A stretch of DNA of 49,094 nucleotides from Flavobacteriaceae bacterium (GTDB lineage Bacteria; Bacteroidota; Bacteroidia; Flavobacteriales; Flavobacteriaceae). How positions within the stretch are numbered: the first letter of the stretch is position 1; each line of letters starts with the position of its first letter. The DNA lies in contig JAURNV010000012.1 of NCBI GenBank assembly GCA_030830005.1, positions 1-49,094 of the forward strand. The letters are read 5' to 3'. Positions 25,355 to 34,008 of the stretch are shown here, piece after piece. Made by a program: the position numbers and the translations under genes. The notes below the pieces were generated by a model, which was not told where the DNA came from, made no database searches, and worked only from the letters and a program-made list of their open reading frames with translations.

Positions 25355-26995
25355 TTACTGCTTTTTGGATCTTAATTTAGGAAGTTTCGGAATAGGTTGC
25401 ATCGAAAACTGGGCTAAGTCTACTCCATGAAACAAATCTTCCTTTTTGTAAATGCGCTCATTTTCACGCCAAGCGAACCCTAATAATTGCCTTGCATTTT
25501 CTGGGATTTCTTCTGGGGGATATACAATTCCATCAGGGTTAGTGTAAAACGTAACCTTGTTGATACTGTTCTCTTCGAAAGATAATTTTAGCGCACTACA
25601 TATAGCTTTATCAATGCCTATTAAATCAAGCGTTTCGTCATCATACAAGTAATACACCATTTCAGTATTTTGAACCACATCAACGGTTTTGAGTGTTCCT
25701 CCATCAAATTTCCCCTTAAGTTGTAATCCTTTTATTTGGTTAAAGTTCTTTGTGTCTAGACTGTCTTGTTCAATTACAAAAGCGTTATTGTAAATTAACA
25801 ATGAGTCCAAAACTTCTCTTTCCATGTCTATTGTTAAATGGATTTCATCTCCTGTCATTTGACTTTCTGCCGACCATAAAATGGGATTGCGCTGTGCAAT
25901 TTCTTGAGGAGTTAAAAATTGCAATTCTTTTTCTTTAAGAGGTCTTCTGATAAGCTTCGCACGACCTGTTTTTTGATTAAAATGTATGGAGTCTGTTTTG
26001 CCGCTTAGATCTTTTTTGAAAATACGTACGTCATGAAAACCATGTAAAATACGTTCTTCAGGAGGGCCTGTTGCAATTAAAGTGTCAGCATGGATAAAAA
26101 GGGAGTCTTTTTCAACTAAGTTAATTGCCAAAGCTCTATGAGTAACCATTGCCGAATCACGAGCCTTAAAAATTTGTCCGTAATTACCAGTAATAAATGA
26201 ATTGTTGATGGTGTCTGTGATCCGAATATTATTGGTTGCTGAAGCGTATTGGCTCTTATCGTCAAAATAGATGCTGTCTCCAATAACATTTCTATTATTA
26301 TAGTCAATGGATGCTTCTTTTTTAAAGTATCCTAGTTTACGTGTTGTATCATAAAACCCTTGACTACAACGCACGAAGTAATCCGTGCCAACTATTGTAG
26401 TTTTTCCATAGAAAAAGGCGTATTTGCTTTCGGTGTAAAAATCTAATCGAACAGAGTTGACGGTAAAATCGGGATGTGTGATTATTACTTGATCTTCAAA
26501 TTGATACTTTTTATCTTTAGATATATAAGTGCCCTTTTTACTAGTTATTGTTGTTAGACTGTCATAAACGGTTCCTCCAGCAGGGTAGAATGCTTTGTCT
26601 GCAATACGGTCAAAATAAAGGGTATCTGTATTAAGCAACATTTCTTTGTTGTCAAGAACAACGTTTTCTTTGGCAACTGCTAATTTGATATTTCCATTGT
26701 AATCTACCGACTTGCTTGTAAGTACAATGCTGTCTCCTTGTTGAACCCGTACATTTCCAATTGCATTAAAACGATTTTCTTTTTTGTAGAAAAAGGCTTT
26801 ATCTGACCAAACGTCCATTCCTTGATGAACCATATGTACCTGTTCTGATGGACTTCGTTCCAAAATGTTTGCTCCTGGAAAATTTTCTTCATCTAACTGA
26901 AAAGAGCCGGCTTGTCGTATCTCAATTTGTTGTTCTTGAGCCCCTAATAGAAAAGGCGACAAAACCAAAAACCAAGAATACAATATGGCTTTCAT
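25355..26995 (-). CDS. OstA-like (LptA/LptD-N family) LPS-transport protein
   Basis: A 546-residue exported protein with an N-terminal signal peptide (MKAILYSWFLVLSPFLLGAQ). The body is a run of short beta-strand repeats of the OstA/LptA type: DKAFFYKKENRFNAIGNVRVQQGDSIVLTSKSVDYNG, KLAVAKENVVLDNKEMLLNTDTLYFD and so on, expected to make a long beta-jellyroll that shields lipid A. In Bacteroidota this large form takes the part of the periplasmic LptA bridge. The C-terminal 200 residues are a second such domain. It lies between purA and the aminotransferase with spacings of six and nine bases, giving a housekeeping-type operon. Confidence 0.88.
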   Translation of the reverse strand: MKAILYSWFLVLSPFLLGAQEQQIEIRQAGSFQLDEENFPGANILERSPSEQVHMVHQGMDVWSDKAFFYKKENRFNAIGNVRVQQGDSIVLTSKSVDYNGNIKLAVAKENVVLDNKEMLLNTDTLYFDRIADKAFYPAGGTVYDSLTTITSKKGTYISKDKKYQFEDQVIITHPDFTVNSVRLDFYTESKYAFFYGKTTIVGTDYFVRCSQGFYDTTRKLGYFKKEASIDYNNRNVIGDSIYFDDKSQYASATNNIRITDTINNSFITGNYGQIFKARDSAMVTHRALAINLVEKDSLFIHADTLIATGPPEERILHGFHDVRIFKKDLSGKTDSIHFNQKTGRAKLIRRPLKEKELQFLTPQEIAQRNPILWSAESQMTGDEIHLTIDMEREVLDSLLIYNNAFVIEQDSLDTKNFNQIKGLQLKGKFDGGTLKTVDVVQNTEMVYYLYDDETLDLIGIDKAICSALKLSFEENSINKVTFYTNPDGIVYPPEEIPENARQLLGFAWRENERIYKKEDLFHGVDLAQFSMQPIPKLPKLRSKKQ

Positions 26996-27001
26996 AGGGG
27001 G

Positions 27002-28285
27002 TTATTCAGGGGAACGAAAAATAGTTTGGCTACGGTCAGGACCAACAGACACAATTTGAATTGGAACTTCTATAAAATTTTCAATAAAGGCAATATAATC
27101 GTTAAAGTTTTTAGGAAATTCACTTTCATTACGCATGGCGGTCAAATCTTCTTTCCAACAAGGCAAGGTTGTGTATTGTGGCGTGAGTTCCTCAGGGTTT
27201 AATGAGTAAGGTAAGTGGGTGATGGTTTTACCCCTATATGTGTATGCAGTGCAAACCTTTAATTCATCAAAACCAGAAAGAACATCTCCCTTCATCATCA
27301 TAAGCTGAGTTACTCCATTGATTTCAACGGCATATTTTAAAGCGACTAAATCAAGCCAGCCACAACGGCGCGCTCTTCCTGTTGTAGCACCAAATTCATG
27401 TCCAACACGCCCCATAGTTTCTCCAATATCATCAAAAAGCTCAGTAGGAAAAGGCCCGCTGCCTACACGAGTTGTATAGGCTTTAAAAATCCCAAATACA
27501 TTTCCAATTCGGTTAGGAGCAATTCCAAGCCCAGTACAGGCACCAGCCGCAGTAGTATTTGACGAAGTCACAAAGGGGTAAGTTCCAAAGTCAATGTCTA
27601 ACAAAGAACCTTGAGCTCCTTCTGCCAAAATATTCTTTCCATTTTTTTGGGCAATGCTTAAATATTCTTCACTATCTACAAAAGTTAACGTAGATGACAT
27701 ATAATCAACAGCATCAAAAAAAGACTTTTCTAATTCTTTGATAGAAAAATCAAGGTCAACCTTCATGTTTTTAATCATGATAAGGTGCTTATCGCGAAGT
27801 GTTTGGTATGTTTCTTTCCAGTTTGGCAATTCAATGTCACCCACACGAAGACCATTACGTCCGGTTTTATCCATGTAGGTTGGGCCAATGCCCTTTAATG
27901 TAGAACCAATCTTTGCTTTTCCTTTAGCAATTTCTGAAGCCGCATCTAGTAAGCGATGTGTTGGTAAAATAAGATGTGCCTTTCTAGAAACTAAAAGCGA
28001 ATTGCGCACATCGATGCCGAAAGGGTCGAGATTTTCGAGTTCTTTCTTAAAGATTACAGGATCAATCACCACGCCGTTGCCAACCAAATTGATGGCTTTG
28101 GGATGGAAAACTCCAGATGGGATGGTATGTAAAACGTGTTTAATTCCTTCAAATTCAAGTGTGTGACCTGCGTTAGGACCGCCTTGAAAACGAGCAATTA
28201 TGTCATACTTTTTTGTCAGTACGTCCACAATTTTCCCTTTTCCTTCGTCGCCCCATTGTAAGCCTAGAAGTAAGTCAATGGCCAT
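27002..28285 (-). CDS. purA: Adenylosuccinate synthetase
   Basis: GTP-dependent first committed step from IMP to AMP. The 427 residues agree with the family. The N-terminal GTP-binding motif LLGLQWGDEGKGKIVD holds catalytic Asp and the P-loop, GGPNAGHT follows with catalytic His, GIGPTYMDKTGRNGLRVGD and EGAQGSLLDIDFGTYPFVTSSNTTA are the IMP- and dimer-contact segments, and TTGRARRCGWLDLVAL is near 300. The start lies nine bases after the fur-like stop. Sequence features are complete. Confidence 0.99.
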   Translation of the reverse strand: MAIDLLLGLQWGDEGKGKIVDVLTKKYDIIARFQGGPNAGHTLEFEGIKHVLHTIPSGVFHPKAINLVGNGVVIDPVIFKKELENLDPFGIDVRNSLLVSRKAHLILPTHRLLDAASEIAKGKAKIGSTLKGIGPTYMDKTGRNGLRVGDIELPNWKETYQTLRDKHLIMIKNMKVDLDFSIKELEKSFFDAVDYMSSTLTFVDSEEYLSIAQKNGKNILAEGAQGSLLDIDFGTYPFVTSSNTTAAGACTGLGIAPNRIGNVFGIFKAYTTRVGSGPFPTELFDDIGETMGRVGHEFGATTGRARRCGWLDLVALKYAVEINGVTQLMMMKGDVLSGFDELKVCTAYTYRGKTITHLPYSLNPEELTPQYTTLPCWKEDLTAMRNESEFPKNFNDYIAFIENFIEVPIQIVSVGPDRSQTIFRSPE

Positions 28286-28294
28286 TTATGGTTT

Positions 28295-28732
28295 TTATTT
28301 AGTGATTTTTTTAGTGCCGTAAAAATACAAGGAGTGTGCGTGAATATCAATATCAAAAACTTCTTCAATTGTTTTTTTTATTGCTTGAATACGCGGGTCG
28401 CAAAATTCTTTTACTTCACCTGTGTCGGTTAGAATTACGTGATCGTGTTGCTTGTCGAAATATGATTTCTCATATTGCGCATGTTGTAATCCAAATTGAT
28501 GCTTTCGTACTAGCCCACATGCTAGAAGCAACTCAATAGTATTGTACAATGTAGCGCGGCTTACACGGTAGTTTTTGGTTTTCATTTTGATGTACAACGA
28601 CTCAACATCAAAGTGTTCATTACTTCGATAAATTTCTTCTAATATCGCAAAACGTTCTGGTGTTTTTCGATGGCCATTACCATCTAAAAATTGCACAAAA
28701 ACTGTTTTAACTATTTCAAATTCGTTTTCCAT
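28295..28732 (-). CDS. Fur-family transcriptional regulator lacking the structural CxxC zinc motif
   Basis: A 145-residue DNA-binding regulator of the Fur/PerR/Zur family. The winged helix shows [13 protein letters not shown] and [21 protein letters not shown] with the recognition helix. The dimer domain retains [19 protein letters not shown], where the HxHD metal site is partly kept, but the usual structural-zinc cysteines (C-x2-C, as in ICLDCGKV) are replaced by Thr in ILTDTGEV; only Cys71 and Cys111 remain. The start at 28732 is preferred over 28768 because a TATCTTTG promoter box lies between them. It is placed between rel and purA. Metal specificity is uncertain; a manganese, iron or peroxide sensor are all possible. 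Confidence 0.88.
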   Translation of the reverse strand: MENEFEIVKTVFVQFLDGNGHRKTPERFAILEEIYRSNEHFDVESLYIKMKTKNYRVSRATLYNTIELLLACGLVRKHQFGLQHAQYEKSYFDKQHDHVILTDTGEVKEFCDPRIQAIKKTIEEVFDIDIHAHSLYFYGTKKITK

Positions 28733-28750
28733 TAAGTTAAACCCAAAAAA

Positions 28751-28758
28751 CAAAGATA
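28751..28758 (-). promoter_or_regulatory. -7 element (TATCTTTG) for the fur-like gene
   Basis: Exact TAnnTTTG match on the minus strand ending 18 bases before the ATG at 28732, giving a leader of about 12 bases. It lies in the 37-bp gap after rel, so the fur-purA-ostA-aminotransferase run can be transcribed apart from rel. Confidence 0.5.
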
Positions 28759-28769
28759 AGCAACCCAAG

Positions 28770-30971
28770 TCAATCCCGGACTACTTTGTCTATTCCAGAC
28801 ACCTTTTCTAATTTATTGACTAGCATGTATAGGGTAGAGGCGTGTCGGACGTGGAGTTTAATTTCTCCAGTAAATGTCCCATTTTCAGTATCAAAATGTA
28901 TTTGAGTAATATCTACATTATGAGTATTAGAAATCAAGTTAGTCACTTCATTGACCAGTCCCATGCGATCAATTCCTGAAAGACGGATATTACCCGTAAA
29001 AAACCCTTTTGAAGAGTCAACCCACTTGGCGTTCAAAATACGATAGCCGTAGTTGGAGTGTAGGCTAATGGCGTTTGGGCATTCAGTTTTATGCACTTTT
29101 ATTCCTTCGTTAATAGATACAAACCCAAATACCTCATCGCCAGCAATAGGATTGCAGCATGGGCTTAACGTATAATTTAGCGTTTCTTGATTTTTGCCAA
29201 AAACCAACATGTCGTAATAAGAGGATATTTGGCTCTTATCGATGTCTTCACTTTTGGGTTTGTCAGAAGGCCTGCGTCTGAAGAGTTGTAAAAAACGACT
29301 ATTTTCTTCGGAAGCAAATTTTTTCAGCATTTTGTTATCTATGGTGCCTATGCCAATTCTGTAATACAAGTCTAAACTTGTTTTGAGTTTGAAGTATGAC
29401 ACCAATGCATTGATGGTTTTATCATTAAATTTAAATTTTAGATGACGCAACTTCCTGCGTAGTAGCTCTTTTCCGTCGTTTGCAATGGCGCGCTCTTCTG
29501 TCCTGAGTGCTGCCCTAATGGCAGACCTCGCCTTGGATGTAATCACAAAATCTAGCCAACTGGTATTTGGTTTAACAGTTTCAGAGGTAATTATTTCTAC
29601 TTGGTCTCCGCTACTAAGCTCAAAGTTTAGGGGAACAATTTTACCATTAACTCGTGCTCCGCGTGTTTTTTGTCCAACCTCACTGTGAATGGAAAATGCG
29701 AAGTCTATGGGGGTGGCCCCTTTTGGCAGTGATTTTAAATCGCCATTGGGAGTAAATACAAAAATCTCACTTGCATATAAGTTCAGTTTAAACTCCTTAA
29801 CAAAGTCTACGGCATCGGTATCTTGAGATTCTAGCACCTCTTTTAATCTATTGAGCCACTGTTCCATTCCTCCTTCGTCTTGTTTTCCGTGCTTGTATTT
29901 AAAGTGTGCTGCATAACCTTTTTCGGCAATTTCATGCATTCGTTCTGATCGAATTTGTACTTCAACCCATTTTCCCGAGGGACCTACCACAGTGATGTGG
30001 AGCGCTTCATAACCTGTTGATTTAGGAGAGGAAATCCAATCGCGTAATCGCATGGGATTTGGTTGATAGTGATCAGTAACAATGGAGTAGATTTTCCATG
30101 CCAAAAACTTTTCCTGTTTTGGAGAAGATTTATATATGATACGAACAGCGAATCGATCAAAAACTTCATCAAATCGCCTGTTTTTGATTTGCATCTTTCT
30201 TCGAATTGAAAAAATGCTTTTAAAACGCCCTTCCGTTCGAAACTTAATGCGTTCTTTAGTTAGGTGTTCTTGTAATTGTTTTGTGAAGTTTTTAATATAG
30301 TCTGTTCGTTCATCTTGACTATCAATAATTTTACGCTCAATGTCAGTATAAATTTCTGGCTCAGTGTATTTGAGCGCTAAATCTTCAAGTTGTGTTTTAA
30401 TGTTATACATGCCAATACGATGAGCAAGTGGTGCATATATATAAAGCGTTTCGGAAGCAATGCGCACTTGTTTTTCCTCTGGCATCGCCTTCAAGGTCAT
30501 CATGTTGTGAAGGCGATCTGCAATTTTTATCAAAATTACACGAACATCATCGTTCATCGTCAGCAACATTTTTTTAAAATTCTCAGCTTGAACAGAAACA
30601 CGTTTGTCTTTACTAAGCTTTGAAATTTTGGTAAGCCCATCAACAATTTTAGCGACTGGTTCTCCAAACAAAAGCTCAATATCATGAATTGTCATGGAGG
30701 TGTCTTCAACTACATCGTGAATTAGTGCAGCAGCAATAGAAGTAGCGCCTAGACCAATTTGATCCGCAACTATTTGGGCAACCGCAATAGGGTGTAAGAT
30801 GTAAGGCTCGCCACTTTTTCGGCGTTGGTCTTTATGGGCTTCGACTGCAGTTTCAAAAGCTAATCGAATAAGTTTTTTGTCTGCTGGTGACAACGACTGG
30901 TACGTATTGCGCAGTAAATTTTTATATTCCTGTGCAATGAGTACGTTCTCATTAATTTCTTTCGTTGTCAT
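28770..30971 (-). CDS. rel: Bifunctional (p)ppGpp synthetase/hydrolase (RelA/SpoT family)
   Basis: A 733-residue stringent-response enzyme. The HD hydrolase domain has [14 protein letters not shown] (His60) and [10 protein letters not shown] with His85-Asp86, and NMMTLKAM downstream; the synthetase domain has [21 protein letters not shown] and [21 protein letters not shown]; the TGS domain ([32 protein letters not shown]) and C-terminal zinc-finger-like and ACT domains ([25 protein letters not shown]) follow. Both catalytic centres look intact, as in the single Rel of most Bacteroidota. It lies 17 bases after the trmH-like gene but also has its own TAATTTTG box 12 bases before ATG. Confidence 0.97.
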   Translation of the reverse strand: MTTKEINENVLIAQEYKNLLRNTYQSLSPADKKLIRLAFETAVEAHKDQRRKSGEPYILHPIAVAQIVADQIGLGATSIAAALIHDVVEDTSMTIHDIELLFGEPVAKIVDGLTKISKLSKDKRVSVQAENFKKMLLTMNDDVRVILIKIADRLHNMMTLKAMPEEKQVRIASETLYIYAPLAHRIGMYNIKTQLEDLALKYTEPEIYTDIERKIIDSQDERTDYIKNFTKQLQEHLTKERIKFRTEGRFKSIFSIRRKMQIKNRRFDEVFDRFAVRIIYKSSPKQEKFLAWKIYSIVTDHYQPNPMRLRDWISSPKSTGYEALHITVVGPSGKWVEVQIRSERMHEIAEKGYAAHFKYKHGKQDEGGMEQWLNRLKEVLESQDTDAVDFVKEFKLNLYASEIFVFTPNGDLKSLPKGATPIDFAFSIHSEVGQKTRGARVNGKIVPLNFELSSGDQVEIITSETVKPNTSWLDFVITSKARSAIRAALRTEERAIANDGKELLRRKLRHLKFKFNDKTINALVSYFKLKTSLDLYYRIGIGTIDNKMLKKFASEENSRFLQLFRRRPSDKPKSEDIDKSQISSYYDMLVFGKNQETLNYTLSPCCNPIAGDEVFGFVSINEGIKVHKTECPNAISLHSNYGYRILNAKWVDSSKGFFTGNIRLSGIDRMGLVNEVTNLISNTHNVDITQIHFDTENGTFTGEIKLHVRHASTLYMLVNKLEKVSGIDKVVRD

Positions 30972-30983
30972 CTGTTAAATATA

Positions 30984-30991
30984 CAAAATTA
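30984..30991 (-). promoter_or_regulatory. -7 element (TAATTTTG) for rel
   Basis: Exact TAnnTTTG match on the minus strand overlapping the trmH-like stop, ending 12 bases before the rel ATG. It predicts a leader of about six bases. No matching -33 TTTG is obvious. Confidence 0.45.
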
Positions 30992-31789
30992 ACAATTGCG
31001 TTGACGGATTGCCTCATAAATTAGAAGTGCTGTTGCTACTGAAACATTTAAAGAGTCAACATGCCCATGCATCGGAATTTTTACAGGTTTTGTGCCTTTG
31101 TCATACCAAAATGAACTTAACCCTTTAGCTTCACTTCCCATTACGATTGCAGTAGCATTCATATAATTTTCATTAGTGTAAGAGGTGCTTTTTTGGAGTG
31201 AAGCAGCATAAATTGAAAATTGGTTTTGATTCAAAAATCTTTTTGCCTCATCATTAGTGCATATAAAAATAGGAATACTAAAAAATCCCCCTACACTAGA
31301 ACGAATAACATTAGGATTGTAAATATCGGTATGTGACTCGGTTACTAAAACAGCATCTAAGCCTGCCGCCTCTGAACTTCGTAAAATGGCACCTAAATTC
31401 CCAGGTTTTTCAATAGCCTCTAAAACAACTACCAGCGGTGCTTTATTTCTTGGCTTCCACGCTGTTAAATGGGTGTTTTTTTGCCATACAACACCCACAA
31501 CCCCCTCTGTGGTGTCGCGGACTACTATTTTTTGATAAACCATTAAAGTTACTTTAACAAAATCCGTTTTTTCGGGGAATTGTACGCTCCAGTGTAAAAA
31601 TGCATTCTCATCAAAAATATCTGGGCACCAAAAAATAGTTTCTATGTTAAAATCACCTAATTGGGCCAAGTGTAATTCACGCTGACCCTCAACAACAAAC
31701 TGTTTTTTATCTTTTCGAATTTTTGCTTTGGCTTGTAAAGCAACAAGTTGTTTTATGCTTTCATTTTGAACGCTCGAAATATATTTCAT
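30989..31789 (-). CDS. TrmH/SpoU-family RNA 2'-O-methyltransferase
   Basis: A 266-residue SPOUT-class enzyme that methylates ribose in tRNA or rRNA using S-adenosylmethionine. An N-terminal substrate-binding domain (MKYISSVQNESIKQLVALQAKAKIRKDKKQFVVEGQREL) resembles L30e-like RlmB/TsnR domains. The trefoil-knot domain has VVLEAIEKPGNLGAILRSSEAAG, IVMGSEAKGLS and IPMHGHVDSLNVSVATALLIYEA, the three canonical motifs, with the catalytic Arg and the SAM-binding Asn and Ser residues. The modified nucleotide cannot be assigned. It leads the rel transcription unit and is divergent from the LytTR regulator across 107 bp. Confidence 0.93.
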   Translation of the reverse strand: MKYISSVQNESIKQLVALQAKAKIRKDKKQFVVEGQRELHLAQLGDFNIETIFWCPDIFDENAFLHWSVQFPEKTDFVKVTLMVYQKIVVRDTTEGVVGVVWQKNTHLTAWKPRNKAPLVVVLEAIEKPGNLGAILRSSEAAGLDAVLVTESHTDIYNPNVIRSSVGGFFSIPIFICTNDEAKRFLNQNQFSIYAASLQKSTSYTNENYMNATAIVMGSEAKGLSSFWYDKGTKPVKIPMHGHVDSLNVSVATALLIYEAIRQRNC

Positions 31790-31830
31790 AAACTTAAAAT
31801 TTTAAAAATTTATTTAAATATAGATGCTCT

Positions 31831-31862
31831 AAAAAATGTTAGTGCTGATTGAAAAAATGTTA
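31831..31862 (+). promoter_or_regulatory. Direct repeat pair (11 bp, 21-bp period): candidate LytTR binding site
   Basis: AAAAAATGTTA occurs at 31831-31841 and 31852-31862 without a mismatch. The 21-bp start-to-start distance (two helical turns) is the geometry known for LytTR domains (AgrA, AlgR type), which bind two direct repeats on one DNA face. It lies 35-66 bp before the LytTR response-regulator start, so autoregulation is the simplest reading; the divergent trmH-like gene could also be affected. Confidence 0.65.
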
Positions 31863-31896
31863 TATTTTAGCCTTTCAATTTTAAATCAAACAACAT

Positions 31897-32682
31897 TTGT
31901 TAAATGCCGTAATTGTAGATGATGAAGCGCGCAATATCGCACTTTTCTCATATTATTTGGAAAAATATTGTCCAAATATCAAAGTTGAGGCTTCATTTTC
32001 TAAAAGGTCAAGAGCAGTTAGATACTTAACCAGTCACAAACCAGATATTCTTTTTTTAGATATTGTTCTTGACGAGGGGAGCGGTTTTGACCTTTTAGAT
32101 GAAGTTGGCCATGAGGATATGCAAGTGGTTATGTGTACTGCTCATGATGAGTTTGCCCTTCGGGCGATTCGTTATCAAGTTGTGGATTATTTATTGAAAC
32201 CACTCGAGATTCAGGACCTTATCGCTACAGTTGATAAGATTGAGAAAAAGCTTAATAGTTCCGAAGGTAAACAAGTTTTTGATGCTTCTATACTGTCACA
32301 ATTCCAAAATTTAAATGGTCTAAATAATCGATTTGCCTTTTCCGATAGATTTGCTATTGATTTTGTTTCACTTGATGATATATTGTGTATCGAAACGCAA
32401 AAAGGTCGAGACAAATGCGAAGTGGTTCTTAACCATCATGAAAAGGGTGATTTTTTGTTGATAAACCAGTCCATTTTTGAGATGGAACAAAAATTATCAT
32501 CTAACACTAATTTTTTTCGTGTCAGTCGTACGTGTATTGTATGTGTTTCTGCTATTTCATCTATTTTGCGGAACAATAAGTATACGCTGATACTAACAAA
32601 TGGAAAGCGAATTGTTATTCCTCGAAAGGGGTATAAGGCGTTAATTGACTTTATTGAAAAAGCTTATGAAACCACGCTTTAG
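31897..32682 (+). CDS. Response regulator of the LytTR (LytR/AgrA) family
   Basis: A 261-residue two-component regulator. The receiver domain has acidic pocket Asp8-Asp9 (VIVDDEARN), phosphoacceptor Asp55 (ILFLDIVLDE), Thr81 in VVMCTAHDE and Lys101 in YLLKPLE. The LytTR DNA-binding domain spans about 145-258 (ILCIETQKGRDKCEVV, FFRVSRTCIVCVSAIS). The start must be TTG: a stop lies upstream in frame and no ATG precedes the first receiver strand. No histidine kinase is adjacent, so it is an orphan in this window; in Bacteroidota the partner is often a membrane His_kinase of the LytS type coded elsewhere. Confidence 0.92.
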   Translation: MLNAVIVDDEARNIALFSYYLEKYCPNIKVEASFSKRSRAVRYLTSHKPDILFLDIVLDEGSGFDLLDEVGHEDMQVVMCTAHDEFALRAIRYQVVDYLLKPLEIQDLIATVDKIEKKLNSSEGKQVFDASILSQFQNLNGLNNRFAFSDRFAIDFVSLDDILCIETQKGRDKCEVVLNHHEKGDFLLINQSIFEMEQKLSSNTNFFRVSRTCIVCVSAISSILRNNKYTLILTNGKRIVIPRKGYKALIDFIEKAYETTL

Positions 32683-32706
32683 CTTTTTTATTGGCAAGAG
32701 CTTTAG

Positions 32707-32714
32707 TACATTTG
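32707..32714 (+). promoter_or_regulatory. -7 element (TACATTTG) for ornithine aminotransferase, four bases before ATG
   Basis: Exact TAnnTTTG match, then TTTT, then the ATG at 32719. Predicts a leaderless rocD mRNA that is separate from the LytTR gene ending 24 bases upstream. Confidence 0.6.
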
Positions 32715-32718
32715 TTTT

Positions 32719-34002
32719 ATGTTCGCCGATACCACACTTACCAATCAATTTATAGATTTAGAGCATCAGCATGGTGCGCATAATTATCATCCATTACCTG
32801 TGGTTTTAGAGCGCGGAGAGGGAGTATACCTTTGGGATGTTGAAGGGAATAAGTATTTTGATTTTCTATCTGCATATTCTGCTGTTAACCAAGGACATTG
32901 TCATCCGAAAATTATCAAAGCACTTAATGATCAAGCCCAACAGTTATGTTTGACATCAAGAGCTTTTCATAACAGTACTTTTGGCCCATTTGCAGCCTTC
33001 ATAACAACATACTTTGGATTCGATAAAATTCTGCCCATGAATTCTGGGGCAGAAGCTGTTGAAACAGCTATTAAAATTGCACGTAAGTGGGGTGTGCAAA
33101 AAAAAGGCATTCCTCAAGAACAAGCACAAATTGTGGTGTGTCATGGGAACTTTCATGGCAGGACAACTACAATTATCTCTTTCTCTGATGATGAAGTTGC
33201 TAAAAAAGATTTTGGCCCTTATACACCAGGGTTCATTTCTATACCACATAACAACGCTGAGGAGCTAAGGAAAACACTAGAAAACAATTCGAATATTGTT
33301 GGTTTTCTTGTGGAACCTATTCAAGGCGAAGCAGGAATTTTCGTCCCTGAAGAAAACTACTTGCGTGAAGTACAGCAGTTGTGTAACCAATATCAAGTGT
33401 TGTTTATTGCAGATGAAATACAAACGGGAATTGCCCGAACCGGTTCACTTTTAGCTGTATGTGGAAACTGTAATTGTTCATCATCATGCTTACGGCAACC
33501 CGATACGTTCGCTAATCCAGATATCTTGATTTTAGGAAAAGCTCTAAGTGGTGGCGTATACCCTGTTTCAGCCGTATTGGCAAACAATAATGTGATGGAT
33601 GTTATTCAACCGGGTGAACATGGCAGCACCTTTGGTGGAAATCCCATTGCTGCCGCTGTTGCTATGTCAGCACTAAGGGTTGTTAAAGAAGAAAAACTTG
33701 CTGAAAATGCTCGAAAATTAGGAAAGATTTTTCGAAGTGAAATTAATGAGTACATCAAAACCAGTAATGTTGTTTTGTTGGTTAGGGGTAAAGGATTGCT
33801 TAATGCAATTGTGATTAACGATACTCCCGAAAGTGACACCGCTTGGAATATTTGTTTGGCACTTAAAGAAAATGGGCTGCTTGCTAAGCCAACACATGGT
33901 AATATCATTCGCTTTGCACCACCTTTAATAATGACAGAGGAAGAGTTGTTGGAATGTGTGTCAATTATTACAAAAACACTCTCCGCTTTTGAGACTAATT
34001 AA
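32719..34002 (+). CDS. rocD: Ornithine aminotransferase with Cys-rich insertion
   Basis: Converts ornithine and 2-oxoglutarate to glutamate semialdehyde and glutamate. The 427 residues are slightly longer than the usual 400. Family marks are NSGAEAVETAIKIARKWG near 108-125, HGNFHGRTTTIIS, EPIQGEAGIFVP, ADEIQTGIARTG (Asp232) and the PLP lysine Lys274 in ILILGKALSGG. Between the last two lies an insertion with Cys248, Cys251, Cys253 and Cys257 (VCGNCNCSSSC), which resembles a metal-binding or redox cluster and seems characteristic of Bacteroidota relatives. The gene is 36 bases after the LytTR gene and seven bases before a cysteine desulfurase gene. Confidence 0.93.
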   Translation: MFADTTLTNQFIDLEHQHGAHNYHPLPVVLERGEGVYLWDVEGNKYFDFLSAYSAVNQGHCHPKIIKALNDQAQQLCLTSRAFHNSTFGPFAAFITTYFGFDKILPMNSGAEAVETAIKIARKWGVQKKGIPQEQAQIVVCHGNFHGRTTTIISFSDDEVAKKDFGPYTPGFISIPHNNAEELRKTLENNSNIVGFLVEPIQGEAGIFVPEENYLREVQQLCNQYQVLFIADEIQTGIARTGSLLAVCGNCNCSSSCLRQPDTFANPDILILGKALSGGVYPVSAVLANNNVMDVIQPGEHGSTFGGNPIAAAVAMSALRVVKEEKLAENARKLGKIFRSEINEYIKTSNVVLLVRGKGLLNAIVINDTPESDTAWNICLALKENGLLAKPTHGNIIRFAPPLIMTEEELLECVSIITKTLSAFETN

Positions 34003-34008
34003 AAACCG

